From NCBI RefSeq assembly GCF_030819275.1, contig NZ_JAUTBL010000001.1:1146501-1210500 (forward strand): a stretch of 64,000 nt of DNA. Direction: 5' to 3'. The stretch's first letter is position 1; each line of letters opens with the position of its first letter. The translations under genes and the position numbers were made by a program. The stretch comes from Agrobacterium larrymoorei. Lineage in GTDB: Bacteria > Pseudomonadota > Alphaproteobacteria > Rhizobiales > Rhizobiaceae. The notes beneath the pieces are model-generated. The model worked only from the letters and a program-made list of their open reading frames with translations, did no database searches and was not told the origin of the DNA. Below are positions 55,886 through 64,000 of the stretch, piece by piece.

Positions 55886-56878
55886 ATGATCAGGTTCGGT
55901 GTGCTGGGTGCGGGCCGTATTGGCAAGGTCCATGCGGCAACGATTGCCGCTAATCCCAAGGCAAAGCTTGCCTATGTCGCGGATGCGTTTCCGGCGGCGG
56001 CAGAGCAATTGGCGCAGCAGACGGGTGCACGTGTCGCGTCCGTTGAAGAGATTATCGCTGCATCGGATGTCGATGCCGTGCTGATCGCAACGCCCACGCC
56101 AAGCCATGCCGATCTGATCGAGGCGGCCTCCAAGGCTGGCAAGCATATTCTCTGCGAAAAGCCGGTGTCGCTTTCCGTCGATCGCATCAATCAGTGCCTG
56201 GATGTGGTGGAACAGAACAAGTCGACTCTGATGATCGGCTTCAACCGCCGCTTCGATACCAACTTCTCGATGGTCGAGCAGCGCCTGCGCAACGGCGATG
56301 TCGGAGAGATCGAGATCGTCACCATCATCAGCCGCGATCCCAACCCGCCACCGGCGAGCTATGTGAAATCCTCTGGGGGTCTCTTCCGTGACATGATGAT
56401 TCACGACTTCGATATGGCCCGCTTCCTGATGGGTGAAGAATTCGTGGTCGTTAACGCGCTTGGCTCCGCACTGGTGGACAAGGCGATCGGCGAAGAAGGC
56501 GATGTCGATACTGCAGCAGTCCAGATGCAGACGGCATCGGGACGCATCGCGGTGATCACCAATTCCCGCCGCGCGACCTATGGCTACGACCAGCGCATCG
56601 AAGTGCATGGCTCGACGGGTATGCTCTCTGCTCGCAACATCCAGAATTCAAGCGTCGAATTGTGGAACGCCAACGGCATTGCCGGAGATCCGGTACAGAA
56701 CTTCTTCATCGAGCGCTACGCTCAGGCCTATGCCAACGAGATCAACACCTTCATCGACGCTGTCGATGCTGGCAACACCTCGCCGCGTCCAAGCGGTTTC
56801 GATGGTCTTCAGGCGCAGAAACTGGCCGATGCCGCGACCGAAAGCTGGCAGACCGGCAAGCCCGTCCAGATCGTCTGA
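55886..56878 (+). CDS. iolG: myo-Inositol 2-dehydrogenase IolG
   Basis: 330 aa from the ATG at 55886 (MIRFGVLGAGRIGKVHAATI). It oxidises myo-inositol to scyllo-inosose with NAD, the first step of inositol catabolism. It has the GFO/IDH Rossmann motif GAGRIGKVH, the catalytic-Lys motif HILCEKPVSLS and GGLFRDMMIHDFDMARFLMG with the Asp/His pair. It is convergent with iolB and separated from it by a bidirectional terminator. Control by IolR is likely. Confidence 0.94.
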   Translation: MIRFGVLGAGRIGKVHAATIAANPKAKLAYVADAFPAAAEQLAQQTGARVASVEEIIAASDVDAVLIATPTPSHADLIEAASKAGKHILCEKPVSLSVDRINQCLDVVEQNKSTLMIGFNRRFDTNFSMVEQRLRNGDVGEIEIVTIISRDPNPPPASYVKSSGGLFRDMMIHDFDMARFLMGEEFVVVNALGSALVDKAIGEEGDVDTAAVQMQTASGRIAVITNSRRATYGYDQRIEVHGSTGMLSARNIQNSSVELWNANGIAGDPVQNFFIERYAQAYANEINTFIDAVDAGNTSPRPSGFDGLQAQKLADAATESWQTGKPVQIV

Positions 56879-56894
56879 TCGGATTTTGACCAAC

Positions 56895-56936
56895 AAAAAC
56901 GCTCGCATCGTTGTCTCGGTGCGAGCGTTTTTTTTG
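56895..56936. terminator. Bidirectional terminator between iolG and iolB
   Basis: ACGCTCGCA (56899-56907) pairs with TGCGAGCGT (56920-56928), with an A run before and eight T residues after, so it can stop transcription from both convergent genes. Confidence 0.88.
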
Positions 56937-56951
56937 GCAGAGATTGCGCGT

Positions 56952-57761
56952 TTATGGATTGTCGCGCTTGAAAATCCAGTCGTGATCCGGATGGTTCTGG
57001 AAACGCCACTTGCGCATCGGTCCAGCCATAACGTTGAGATAATACATCTCATAGCCATAGGGAGAGCCGCAAGGGTGATGCCCTTTCGGAACCAGCACCA
57101 CATCGCCGCTTGAGACCGCCATGGTCTCGTCCAGCGATCCGTCTTCGGTGAACACGCGCTGGAAGCCGAAGCCCTGCTCCGGGTTCAGGCGGTGGTAATA
57201 GGTTTCTTCAAGATAGGTCATCTCGGGGTAGTTGTCCTCATCATGCCGGTGTGGCGGGTAGGACGACCAGTGACCGGATGGGGTGAAGACTTCCGTGACC
57301 AGCAGGCTATCGGCTACATCGCGGTCCTCCATGGCGATCGGGAAGATGTAGCGCGTGTTGCCGCCCTTGCCGCGCTCAGCCAGAGTAATTCCCGTCGGTC
57401 CAATAACTTGGGCCTCGCGGCCGGGCTTTGCCGGTGCGGTGCACACACCAAGCGTGCAGTCCGTCGTCGCCGTCACACTCCAGGAAGAGCCAGCCGGGAT
57501 ATAGACGCAATGCGGCGGCTTGCGCTCGAAGACATTCATGCGGTCGCCGAGTTCGCCGAAATTCTTGTCTTCTGATAAGATTTCCGCCTTGCCCTCAACG
57601 AGGACGAGGATGACCTCGGTCTCACCGGTTTGTTCGGTCGCGGTTTCGCCAGGTTTCAGCCGGTAAAGGCCGAAACCAACATAGCCCCAATCGGCGCTTT
57701 CCGGCGTGATGTCGTGAACCTTGCCGGATGTGCCGGTGGGTTTGCGCAGCAAATCTGCCAT
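56952..57761 (-). CDS. iolB: 5-Deoxy-glucuronate isomerase IolB
   Basis: 269 aa, bicupin metal enzyme converting 5-deoxyglucuronate to 2-deoxy-5-keto-gluconate. Seen are YVGFGLYRLKPGETATEQTG, SWSVTATTDCTLGVCTAPAK and the second-cupin HRHDEDNYPEMTYLEETYYH with metal-binding His and Glu. The end PMRKWRFQNHPDHDWI is typical. It is last in iolCDEB, 16 nt behind iolE. Confidence 0.95.
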   Translation of the reverse strand: MADLLRKPTGTSGKVHDITPESADWGYVGFGLYRLKPGETATEQTGETEVILVLVEGKAEILSEDKNFGELGDRMNVFERKPPHCVYIPAGSSWSVTATTDCTLGVCTAPAKPGREAQVIGPTGITLAERGKGGNTRYIFPIAMEDRDVADSLLVTEVFTPSGHWSSYPPHRHDEDNYPEMTYLEETYYHRLNPEQGFGFQRVFTEDGSLDETMAVSSGDVVLVPKGHHPCGSPYGYEMYYLNVMAGPMRKWRFQNHPDHDWIFKRDNP

Positions 57762-57777
57762 GTCTTGACCTTTCTGT

Positions 57778-58677
57778 TCAGCCCTTGTCCAGGCCAGCGT
57801 CCTGCGCGAAGCTGCGCAGCGATTTCAGGCCCAGGCTCTGATACTCGAAGGGATTGCGTACATCCGGGTCCTGCTCGGCTTCGATGACCAGCCAGCCGCT
57901 ATAGCCATGCTCTGCGGCAATCTTGAGAACGGGAGGGAAGTCGACGCCGCCTTCGCTGTCACCCGGAACGGTGAAGACGCCACGGCGCACACCTTCCAGG
58001 AAGGAGAGGTTTTCGTCGCGAACCTGCTTGGCGATGACTGGACGCACGTTCTTGGCGTGGATGTGGCCGACGCGACCCATGTGCTTTTTCGCAAGCCGCT
58101 CGGGATTGCCGCCGCCGAACAGGCAATGGCCGGTATCGAGTAACAGCTTGGTATGCGGGCCTGTGTTCTCCATCAGACGGTCGATCTCGTCTTCGCTTTC
58201 GACAATCGTGCCCATGTGATGGTGATAGACGAGCGCGACACCCTGATCGGCAGCATGTTTCGCCAGCGCTTCCACGCCCTCGCCAAAGCGCTTCCATTCG
58301 CTGTCGGCGAGCTTCGGGCGGTCATTGACCGGCTTTGTATCCTCGCCGTGGATGGCGTTGGAGGTTTCGCAGACGATGATCACCTTCGAGCCCATCGCCT
58401 TCAAGAGATCGAGGGCAGACTGCATGGCGGCCTTCTCGTCTTCGATGGAGTTGGTCAGCAGATTCAGCGAATGCCAGCCAGAGACGTAGCGCAGCTTGCG
58501 GGGCTCCAGAACGGCCTTCAGGCCTTCCGGATCCTGCGGGAACTTGTGGCCTTTCTCGATGCCGTCGAAACCGATCTTGGAGGTTTCGTCCAGGCACTGC
58601 TCAAGGCTGATATGGGCGCCGAGCGTGCGGTCGTCGTCATTGCTCCAGGCGATGGGGTTTGTACCGTAAAGGATCAT
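57778..58677 (-). CDS. iolE: Inosose dehydratase IolE
   Basis: 299 aa, TIM-barrel (xylose-isomerase-like) enzyme that dehydrates scyllo-inosose. The start [20 protein letters not shown] is diagnostic. Metal-site stretches are [40 protein letters not shown] and [18 protein letters not shown]. It begins 2 nt after iolD ends, so it is translationally coupled. Confidence 0.95.
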   Translation of the reverse strand: MILYGTNPIAWSNDDDRTLGAHISLEQCLDETSKIGFDGIEKGHKFPQDPEGLKAVLEPRKLRYVSGWHSLNLLTNSIEDEKAAMQSALDLLKAMGSKVIIVCETSNAIHGEDTKPVNDRPKLADSEWKRFGEGVEALAKHAADQGVALVYHHHMGTIVESEDEIDRLMENTGPHTKLLLDTGHCLFGGGNPERLAKKHMGRVGHIHAKNVRPVIAKQVRDENLSFLEGVRRGVFTVPGDSEGGVDFPPVLKIAAEHGYSGWLVIEAEQDPDVRNPFEYQSLGLKSLRSFAQDAGLDKG

Positions 58678-58679
58678 GA

Positions 58680-60503
58680 TCAGCGTCTTTCTTTCAGTGC
58701 GAATTCATAGGCTGCACGAGCCTGTTTGACTTCATTGCGTTCAGAGACTTCCGGCACGGCGACATCCCACCAGTAGCCTCCGGCATCCGGTGTCGGATAA
58801 GGATCGGTATCGATGACGATCACGGTTGGAACCTCCGCGGCACGGGCTGCATCGAGTGCAGTTTCCAACTCAGTGATTGTAGAGACCTTATGCGCATCCG
58901 CACCCATGCTGGCGGCATGCGCGGTGAAATCGATGGCAATCGGGTTCTTCTGGTTGGTGTGGGCGTAGAGATTGTTGAACTCCGCCCCGCCGGTGCCCAT
59001 CTGCAGCCGGTTGATGCAGCCATAGCCGCGATTGTCGGTGATCACGACAGTGATCTTCACGCCCATGGCAACGGCAGTGGCAAGCTCCGAATTCATCATC
59101 ATGTAGGAGCCATCGCCCACCATGACGATCACGTCGCGCTCGGGCTCTGCCATCTTGATGCCGAGGCCACCGGCAATCTCGTAGCCCATGCAGGAGAAGC
59201 CATATTCCATGTGGTAGGAGAGCGGCAGCTTCGCCTTCCACAACTGGTGCAGCTCTCCAGGCATGGTGCCTGCCGCACACATGACGACGGTATTGTCACG
59301 CGAGGCGCGCTGTACCGCGCCGATCACCTGCATATCCGTCGGCAGGCTATTGGCCTCCTTCGGTGCCGCGGTCACGGCATCGGCCTTGGCGAACCAGTCC
59401 TGTTTCAGGCTTGCATCGGGTGCGGAAAAGCGGTGGCTGCCCAAGGCTTCGGTCAGTTTCTCAAGCCCAACTTTGGCGTCGGCCGTGAGGCTGATGGCAT
59501 CGTGCTTGGCGCTGTCATAGGCTTGGACGTTGAGTGCGAGCAGCTTGCGCGCCGGGTTCTTGAAGAGCGCCCAGGAGCCGGTGGTGAAATCCTGAAAACG
59601 GGTTCCGACACCAAAGACCAGATCGGCCTTTTCGGCAATCGCATTGGCGCTCGATGCGCCCGTCACACCAGCGGGACCGAAGTTCATCTCGTGATCCCAG
59701 GCAAGCGCGGATTTTCCGGCCTGGGTTTCGATCACGGGGATGGAGTGGCGCTCGGCGAAGCTCTTCAGCGTCTCGGTCGCGCCGGAAAAATGCACGCCGC
59801 CGCCCGCGACGATGATGGGGTTCTTCGCGACCTTAAGGGCTGCGATCGCCTCTTCGAGTTCCGCTCTGTCGGGCTCGGGGCGGCGTTGACGCCAGACCTT
59901 TTTGTCGAAGAAGCTTTCCGGATAATCATAGGCTTCCGCCTGCACATCCTGGCAGAAGGAGAGTGTCACGGGACCGCAATCGGCGGGGTCCGTCATGGTG
60001 CGGAAGGCGCGGGGCAGTGCGGTCAGAAGCTGTTCGGGGCGCATGATCCGGTCGAAATAGCGGCTGACCGGCTTGAAGCAGTCATTGGCCGAAACCGTAC
60101 CGTCGTTGAAGTCTTCGATCTGCTGTAACACCGGATCCGGCCCACGATTGGCGAATACATCGCCGGGGATCAGTAACACGGGAAGACGGTTCACATGCGC
60201 AAGCGCCGCAGCCGTCACCATGTTCAATGCCCCGGGACCGATCGACGATGTGACTGCCATGGTCCGGCGGCGGCCGAGTTGTTTGGTGTAGGCGATCGCC
60301 GCATGTGCCATGGATTGTTCGTTCTGGCCGCGATAGGTCGGCAGTTCCTCGCGAATGCCATAGAGCGCCTCTCCCATGCCAGCCACATTGCCATGGCCGA
60401 AGATCGCCCAGACGCCGGCGATGTAAGGCTCATCATCCTCATTCATCTGGGCTGCCAGATAACGCACAAGCGCCTGTGCCGCCGTCAATCGAACCGTATT
60501 CAC
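58680..60503 (-). CDS. iolD: 3D-trihydroxycyclohexane-1,2-dione hydrolase IolD
   Basis: 607 aa from the GTG at 60503, with GGGAGAGG upstream. It is a thiamine-diphosphate enzyme that opens the inositol ring. The ThDP-binding motif is [20 protein letters not shown] (GDGS start). The substrate-side Glu is in [20 protein letters not shown]. The GTG overlaps the iolC stop (GTGA). Sequence upstream of the GTG belongs to iolC. Confidence 0.95.
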   Translation of the reverse strand: MNTVRLTAAQALVRYLAAQMNEDDEPYIAGVWAIFGHGNVAGMGEALYGIREELPTYRGQNEQSMAHAAIAYTKQLGRRRTMAVTSSIGPGALNMVTAAALAHVNRLPVLLIPGDVFANRGPDPVLQQIEDFNDGTVSANDCFKPVSRYFDRIMRPEQLLTALPRAFRTMTDPADCGPVTLSFCQDVQAEAYDYPESFFDKKVWRQRRPEPDRAELEEAIAALKVAKNPIIVAGGGVHFSGATETLKSFAERHSIPVIETQAGKSALAWDHEMNFGPAGVTGASSANAIAEKADLVFGVGTRFQDFTTGSWALFKNPARKLLALNVQAYDSAKHDAISLTADAKVGLEKLTEALGSHRFSAPDASLKQDWFAKADAVTAAPKEANSLPTDMQVIGAVQRASRDNTVVMCAAGTMPGELHQLWKAKLPLSYHMEYGFSCMGYEIAGGLGIKMAEPERDVIVMVGDGSYMMMNSELATAVAMGVKITVVITDNRGYGCINRLQMGTGGAEFNNLYAHTNQKNPIAIDFTAHAASMGADAHKVSTITELETALDAARAAEVPTVIVIDTDPYPTPDAGGYWWDVAVPEVSERNEVKQARAAYEFALKERR

Positions 60504-62423
60504 GCTGCCTCTCCCTTTACATGCGCGGCGCGCGCCTTGTCCCAAATCCGGCAAAGCGCATCATAACGGGCTGCCATATCGGCAACCGCCTCCTCGTCAC
60601 TCACCTTGCCTGCAAGCCAGTTGCGTGCGGCCTCGGCAAAAATCGTGCGACCGACGGCAAAGCCTTTCACCAGATCAAAGCCCGCCGCCAGCCTGAAACT
60701 CTCCTCCAACTCGCTCTGCGGCGCCTCCAGGCCGAGAACCACGATACCACGAACATAAGGATCATGACGTTTTACCGCATCGGTCGCCTGACGCCAGGCT
60801 TCCACGCTCTTCAGAGGCTCAAGCTTCCACCAGTCGGGATAGACGCCGATCTCGTAGAAGCGGTCTATGATGCGGGCTGTCGTTTCATCATCGATCGATG
60901 CCACCTTGGAAGGGATCACCTCCAGCAGAAATTCCAGCCGGTTGCGGCGCGCGGCGGCGAAGAGACGCGAGACCGTCTCTTCCTGTTCGGCGCGCATCGC
61001 CTCGTCATCGTCCGGATGGTAGAAGCACAGCACCTTGACCACGTGTTCGGCCGGCCATTCGTTCAGACCGCCGCAATCGGGTCCAAGATCCGGCTCTAGA
61101 GTCAGTGGGCGCGAGCCCGGCCATTCGGCGGGGCGGCCGATCCACAAGCCTGAGCCTGCCGCCTGATAGAGAGCATCGCGGCCAAGACGACCATCACAGA
61201 GAATGCCGTAACCGGCATTGCCACCGGCGACCTTATGGGCGGCCTTCAGGCAAAGCTCCTTGAAGGCGCCGATCTTCTTGTCGTCTGCGCCGACGTCCTT
61301 GGCGATGGCTTCCAGTTGCATGCGGTGATCGAAAGCAAAGACGCGCATGGTGCTCCAATCGCCTTTGCGGTTTGTCGCCCAATGCACCTGTTCCAGTTGA
61401 TCGTCCTTGCGCAGCGCCTTGTTGCGAATTCCGGTACGGAAGAAATATTGCAACTCCTCCCAGCTTGGATAGGCAGGGGTGCAGCCATGACGTGACACGG
61501 CGAAAGCGCCGCACGCATTGGCATATTTCAAGTGTCGTCGGCCAGTCTTCACCGCGCAGCCATCCGCGGAAGAGGCCCGCCATGAAGCCATCGCCGGCAC
61601 CCAGCACGTTGAAGACTTCGATGGGGAAGCCTTCGCCGCTTTCGCCATCGTCGAGACTGCCTGGAATGTCGCCTGGGAAGACCACTGCGCCCATCGGTCC
61701 GCGCTTGCAGACGAGCGTGGCGTTGGAAACAGCCCGCACGGCGCGCAGCGCTTCCAGAGTATCGGTGGAGCCACCGGCGATGTGGAACTCTTCCTCGGTG
61801 CCGACGATCAGGTCGAAGAGGTTGAGAGTGGATTGCAGCTTCTGCGTGACCTTCGCCGATTCCACGAAGCGGCTTTCACCGTCACCATGACCAGCCACAC
61901 CCCAGAGGTTCGGGCGGTAGTCGATGTCGAGCGCAGTCTTCGCGCCGCTGTCGCGCGCCAGGCGCAGCGCCTTCAGAACCGCCGCTTCCGTGCGCGGATG
62001 AGAAAGATGCGTGCCGGTAGCGCAAACGCAGTTCGCTTCGGAGATGAAAGCAGGGTCGATATCGTCTTCGCTCAGCGCCATATCGGCGCAGTTCTCGCGA
62101 TAGAAGATCAAGGGGAACTGCTGCTGGTCGCGGATGCCGAGAATGACGAGTGCGGTCAGGCGCTCCTTGTCGGTCTGCACGCCGCGAACATCGACGCCCT
62201 CACGCACCAGCTGTTCGCGGATGAAGCGCCCCATGTGCTCGTCGCCGACGCGGGTAATGACGGCACTCTTCAGACCAAGCCGTGCGGCACCTGCTGCAAT
62301 GTTGGTCGGAGAGCCACCGATGTATTTGTTGAAGGAGGACATGTCCTCCAGACGTCCGCCGATCTGCGCGCCGTAAAGATCGACCGACGAACGGCCGATC
62401 GTGATGAGATCGAGTGTCTTCAC
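60500..62423 (-). pseudogene. iolC: Bifunctional IolC (5-dehydro-2-deoxygluconokinase plus DUF2090 aldolase-like domain), frameshifted
   Basis: The N-terminal PfkB kinase starts at GTG 62423 (KTLDLITIGRSSVDLYGAQI) and has VFNVLGAGDGFMAGLFRGWL, with the catalytic Asp. Right after RGEDWPTTL the frame breaks at 61528-61530. The next frame carries on KYANACGAFAVSRHGCTPAY and the DUF2090 domain (VFAFDHRMQLEAIAKDVGAD) to the stop at 60500. One extra base explains it. Joined, the two give 640 aa, the rhizobial length. If real, growth on inositol would be impaired; it may be a sequencing error. iolC heads iolCDEB. Confidence 0.88.
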
Positions 62424-62541
62424 GATCTGTCTCCTCCGCGCTGTTACGCGCCACAAAGGACGGAACTGTACGTCCGTCACTTTTCTCCCTCGTTTATATT
62501 TGGACTATAAATTCTATTTTTTGCATTTTCAATACGAATAT

Positions 62542-63357
62542 TCAGTTTTGTCGATGAGTCCCCACCCCTACGGCCAGCGCAATCGCGATGCAGAGGGTCG
62601 CCGACAAGGAACGGAATGCGCCGAAATCGACCTCTGACACCGCCAGCACTGTGGCATCGAATTGGCGCAGCGGATTGACAGCCGTATCGGTGATGGCCAC
62701 CACCGGGATCTTGCGGGCACGGCTTGAGGAAACGATCTCCATCGTCTCTGCCGAATAGGGTGCGAAGGTGATGGCGAGAACCACATCGCCCTGACGGATC
62801 GCATTGGCGCTCTGCAACTGGCCGACGGAGGCATGCAGCATGGAGGGCACCTGCATCTTCTCGAAGGCGTAGGCGAGATAGCTCGCGACCGGGAAGGAGC
62901 GGCGCAAGCCGACGATATGGATCATCTGCGCGTCAGCCAGCACCTGGATTGCGGCCTCGAAAGCAGACTGATCGACGGTTTTCAGCAGGTTTTCCAGCGA
63001 TGCCCGCCCGGCTTCGACAAATTCCGCCAGAAGCCGACCGCCGCTGTCTTCTCCCTTATCGCGCAGGTTGGTGAGCCGGGTATCGTAATCCGGCCAGCGG
63101 CCGGAATAGCTTTCCTTGAACAGCCGCTGCATCTCCGAAAAGCCGGAGAAGCCGAGAATCTGGCAAAAGCGCATGAAGGCGGACGGCTGGACTCCAGCGG
63201 CTTCGGCCATTTCCGCCACAGTGGAAACGGCGATTCGGTCGGTATTGGCTGCGACATAATCCGCGCACTGCCGCAATCTCTTCGGCAGCTTCGGCGCAAC
63301 CTCAACAAGTCTCTCCTCGAATTCCTTCACCGTTGCCGGTGCGGCACTATCCTGCAT
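62542..63357 (-). CDS. iolR: MurR/RpiR-family regulator, probable IolR
   Basis: 271 aa. The N-terminal HTH_6 domain (EERLVEVAPKLPKRLRQCAD, then ISTVAEMAEAAGVQPSAFMR-like sequence) is followed by a SIS sugar-phosphate domain (IHIVGLRRSFPVASYLAYAF, QGDVVLAITFAPYSAETMEI). In Sinorhizobium the RpiR-type IolR upstream of iolCDEB represses inositol genes. Same place and strand here. A striking inverted repeat lies just upstream. It is transcribed ahead of iolC with a 118-nt gap. Confidence 0.9.
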   Translation of the reverse strand: MQDSAAPATVKEFEERLVEVAPKLPKRLRQCADYVAANTDRIAVSTVAEMAEAAGVQPSAFMRFCQILGFSGFSEMQRLFKESYSGRWPDYDTRLTNLRDKGEDSGGRLLAEFVEAGRASLENLLKTVDQSAFEAAIQVLADAQMIHIVGLRRSFPVASYLAYAFEKMQVPSMLHASVGQLQSANAIRQGDVVLAITFAPYSAETMEIVSSSRARKIPVVAITDTAVNPLRQFDATVLAVSEVDFGAFRSLSATLCIAIALAVGVGTHRQN

Positions 63358-63384
63358 CTCGTTTCACTCCCCCACAAATGAAAT

Positions 63385-63423
63385 CGTCTTTTCTGGATTG
63401 GAATATCTATTCCAGAAAAGACG
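63385..63423. promoter_or_regulatory. Inverted repeat with GGAA-N6-TTCC core upstream of iolR
   Basis: Arms of 13 bp, CGTCTTTTCTGGA (63385-63397) and TCCAGAAAAGACG (63411-63423), are perfectly complementary around a 13-nt spacer. Nested inside is GGAATATCTATTCC (63400-63413). That matches the GGAA-N6-TTCC motif reported, from memory, for rhizobial IolR. It is either an autoregulatory operator or a terminator for the upstream carboxylase gene; no T run supports the latter. Confidence 0.6.
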
Positions 63424-63459
63424 CGGCAGGGAAGCAGAATCTCCACGCGTTAGGGATCG

Positions 63460-64000
63460 TCACTCAAATTCCAGAATGACCTCATCCACAGCCAGACTGT
63501 CCCCAGCCTTCACAGCCACCTTCGCGACACGGCCCTTGCGCTCGGCGCGGAGGATGTTTTCCATCTTCATCGCCTCTACGGTTGCGAGCGCCTGCCCGGC
63601 TTCGACCTCATCACCTTCCGCGACCGAGATCGAGGTGACGACGCCCGGCATGGGGCAAAGCAGCATCTGCGATGTATCTGGTGGCAACTTTTCCGGCATG
63701 AGACGCGCAAGCTCGGCGACGCGAGGGGTACGAACTTTGGCGACGATGTCTGCACCATGCCAACGTAATCTGATGGCGGATGGCGAGAGATCGATCTTCA
63801 CCGCCAGAACCACATCGCCCAGCCGGAAAGTGCCAAGGCTGCGGCCCGGCAGCCAGTCCGTTTCGACAGCCAGCCTCTCTCCGCCTTCGATCTGAGCCAT
63901 GGTGTTGTCGCCATCGAGATCAAGGTAAACGCGCCGCTCGGTCTTGCCGAGTTGAACCACCCAGTCCTTGCCGACAATGCGGCGATGATTGCCGATGGTG
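63460..64000 (-). CDS. Biotin-dependent acyl-CoA carboxylase alpha subunit, C-terminal part (propionyl-CoA type)
   Basis: The frame runs open to the window edge; 5' part missing. The C-terminal biotinyl domain is clear: LLCPMPGVVTSISVAEGDEV, VEAMKMENILRAERKGRVAK and AGDSLAVDEVILEFE, with the biotin-accepting Lys in AMKM. The sequence before it (ETDWLPGRSLGTFRLGDVVL) matches the BT linker domain of propionyl-CoA carboxylase PccA. It would carboxylate propionyl-CoA. A different short-acyl carboxylase cannot be excluded from this part alone. Confidence 0.87.
   Translation of the reverse strand, partial: TIGNHRRIVGKDWVVQLGKTERRVYLDLDGDNTMAQIEGGERLAVETDWLPGRSLGTFRLGDVVLAVKIDLSPSAIRLRWHGADIVAKVRTPRVAELARLMPEKLPPDTSQMLLCPMPGVVTSISVAEGDEVEAGQALATVEAMKMENILRAERKGRVAKVAVKAGDSLAVDEVILEFE

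Overview
The window looks like a chromosomal segment of a Rhizobiaceae alphaproteobacterium, most likely Agrobacterium or a close Rhizobium. The reasons are a rhizobial-type PmtA phospholipid N-methyltransferase, a complete agp/aga alpha-galactoside operon in the Sinorhizobium gene order, iolRCDEB with a bifunctional IolC, a RIME-like palindromic repeat, PhoB-type control of ugp, and sigma-EcfG (general stress response) type promoters. No prophage, insertion sequence, CRISPR array or plasmid backbone gene was seen.

Layout. 1-7.6 kb (minus strand): queG (cut by the window edge), a glutathione S-transferase, a 51-aa exported protein, a RIME-like repeat, an NDUFA9-type protein, a membrane protein, a DUF1330 protein, pyrF, a histidine-phosphatase-fold protein, pmtA and dnaN. 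7.9-15.5 kb (plus): rsmI, yraN, a maltose-type O-acetyltransferase, ugpBAEC behind a Pho box, then a frameshifted XRE-cupin regulator and a GNAT acetyltransferase. 15.5-25 kb: a chemoreceptor, a small acidic protein with a textbook EcfG promoter, a Trm112-like protein, a Lon-substrate-domain protein, a thioredoxin-TPR protein, a YbaK/ProX deacylase, two tandem tRNA-Gly(GCC) genes inside a 168-bp duplication, a D,D-carboxypeptidase and a GGDEF-EAL protein. 25-35.2 kb: agpT, agaL1, agpABCD, agaL2. 35.3-39.6 kb (minus): nrdHIEF behind a cobalamin riboswitch. 39.8-43.6 kb (plus): an iron-complex-type ABC transporter and a DMT exporter.

43.5-55.3 kb is the most unusual region. It holds an EcfG-like sigma factor, a cysteine hydrolase, small unknown proteins, two Crp/Fnr-type regulators on either side of a glycine-rich secreted repeat protein, and an alternative cytochrome oxidase module. 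The module has subunit II, a fused subunit I/III polypeptide, a CtaG-like assembly factor, a CopD-like membrane protein and an opposite-strand DUF2231 gene. The oxidase subunit I has glutamine where the K-channel lysine is expected. Several genes here carry GGAAC-N16/17-(C/G)GTT promoters, so I infer a respiratory module controlled by the general stress response.

55.9-64 kb: myo-inositol catabolism (iolG on plus; iolR, iolC, iolD, iolE, iolB on minus), with an apparent frameshift in iolC and a 13-bp-arm inverted repeat upstream of iolR, then the 3' end of a biotin-dependent acyl-CoA carboxylase alpha subunit.

Functional assignments rest on motifs and gene order read by eye; no database search was run.
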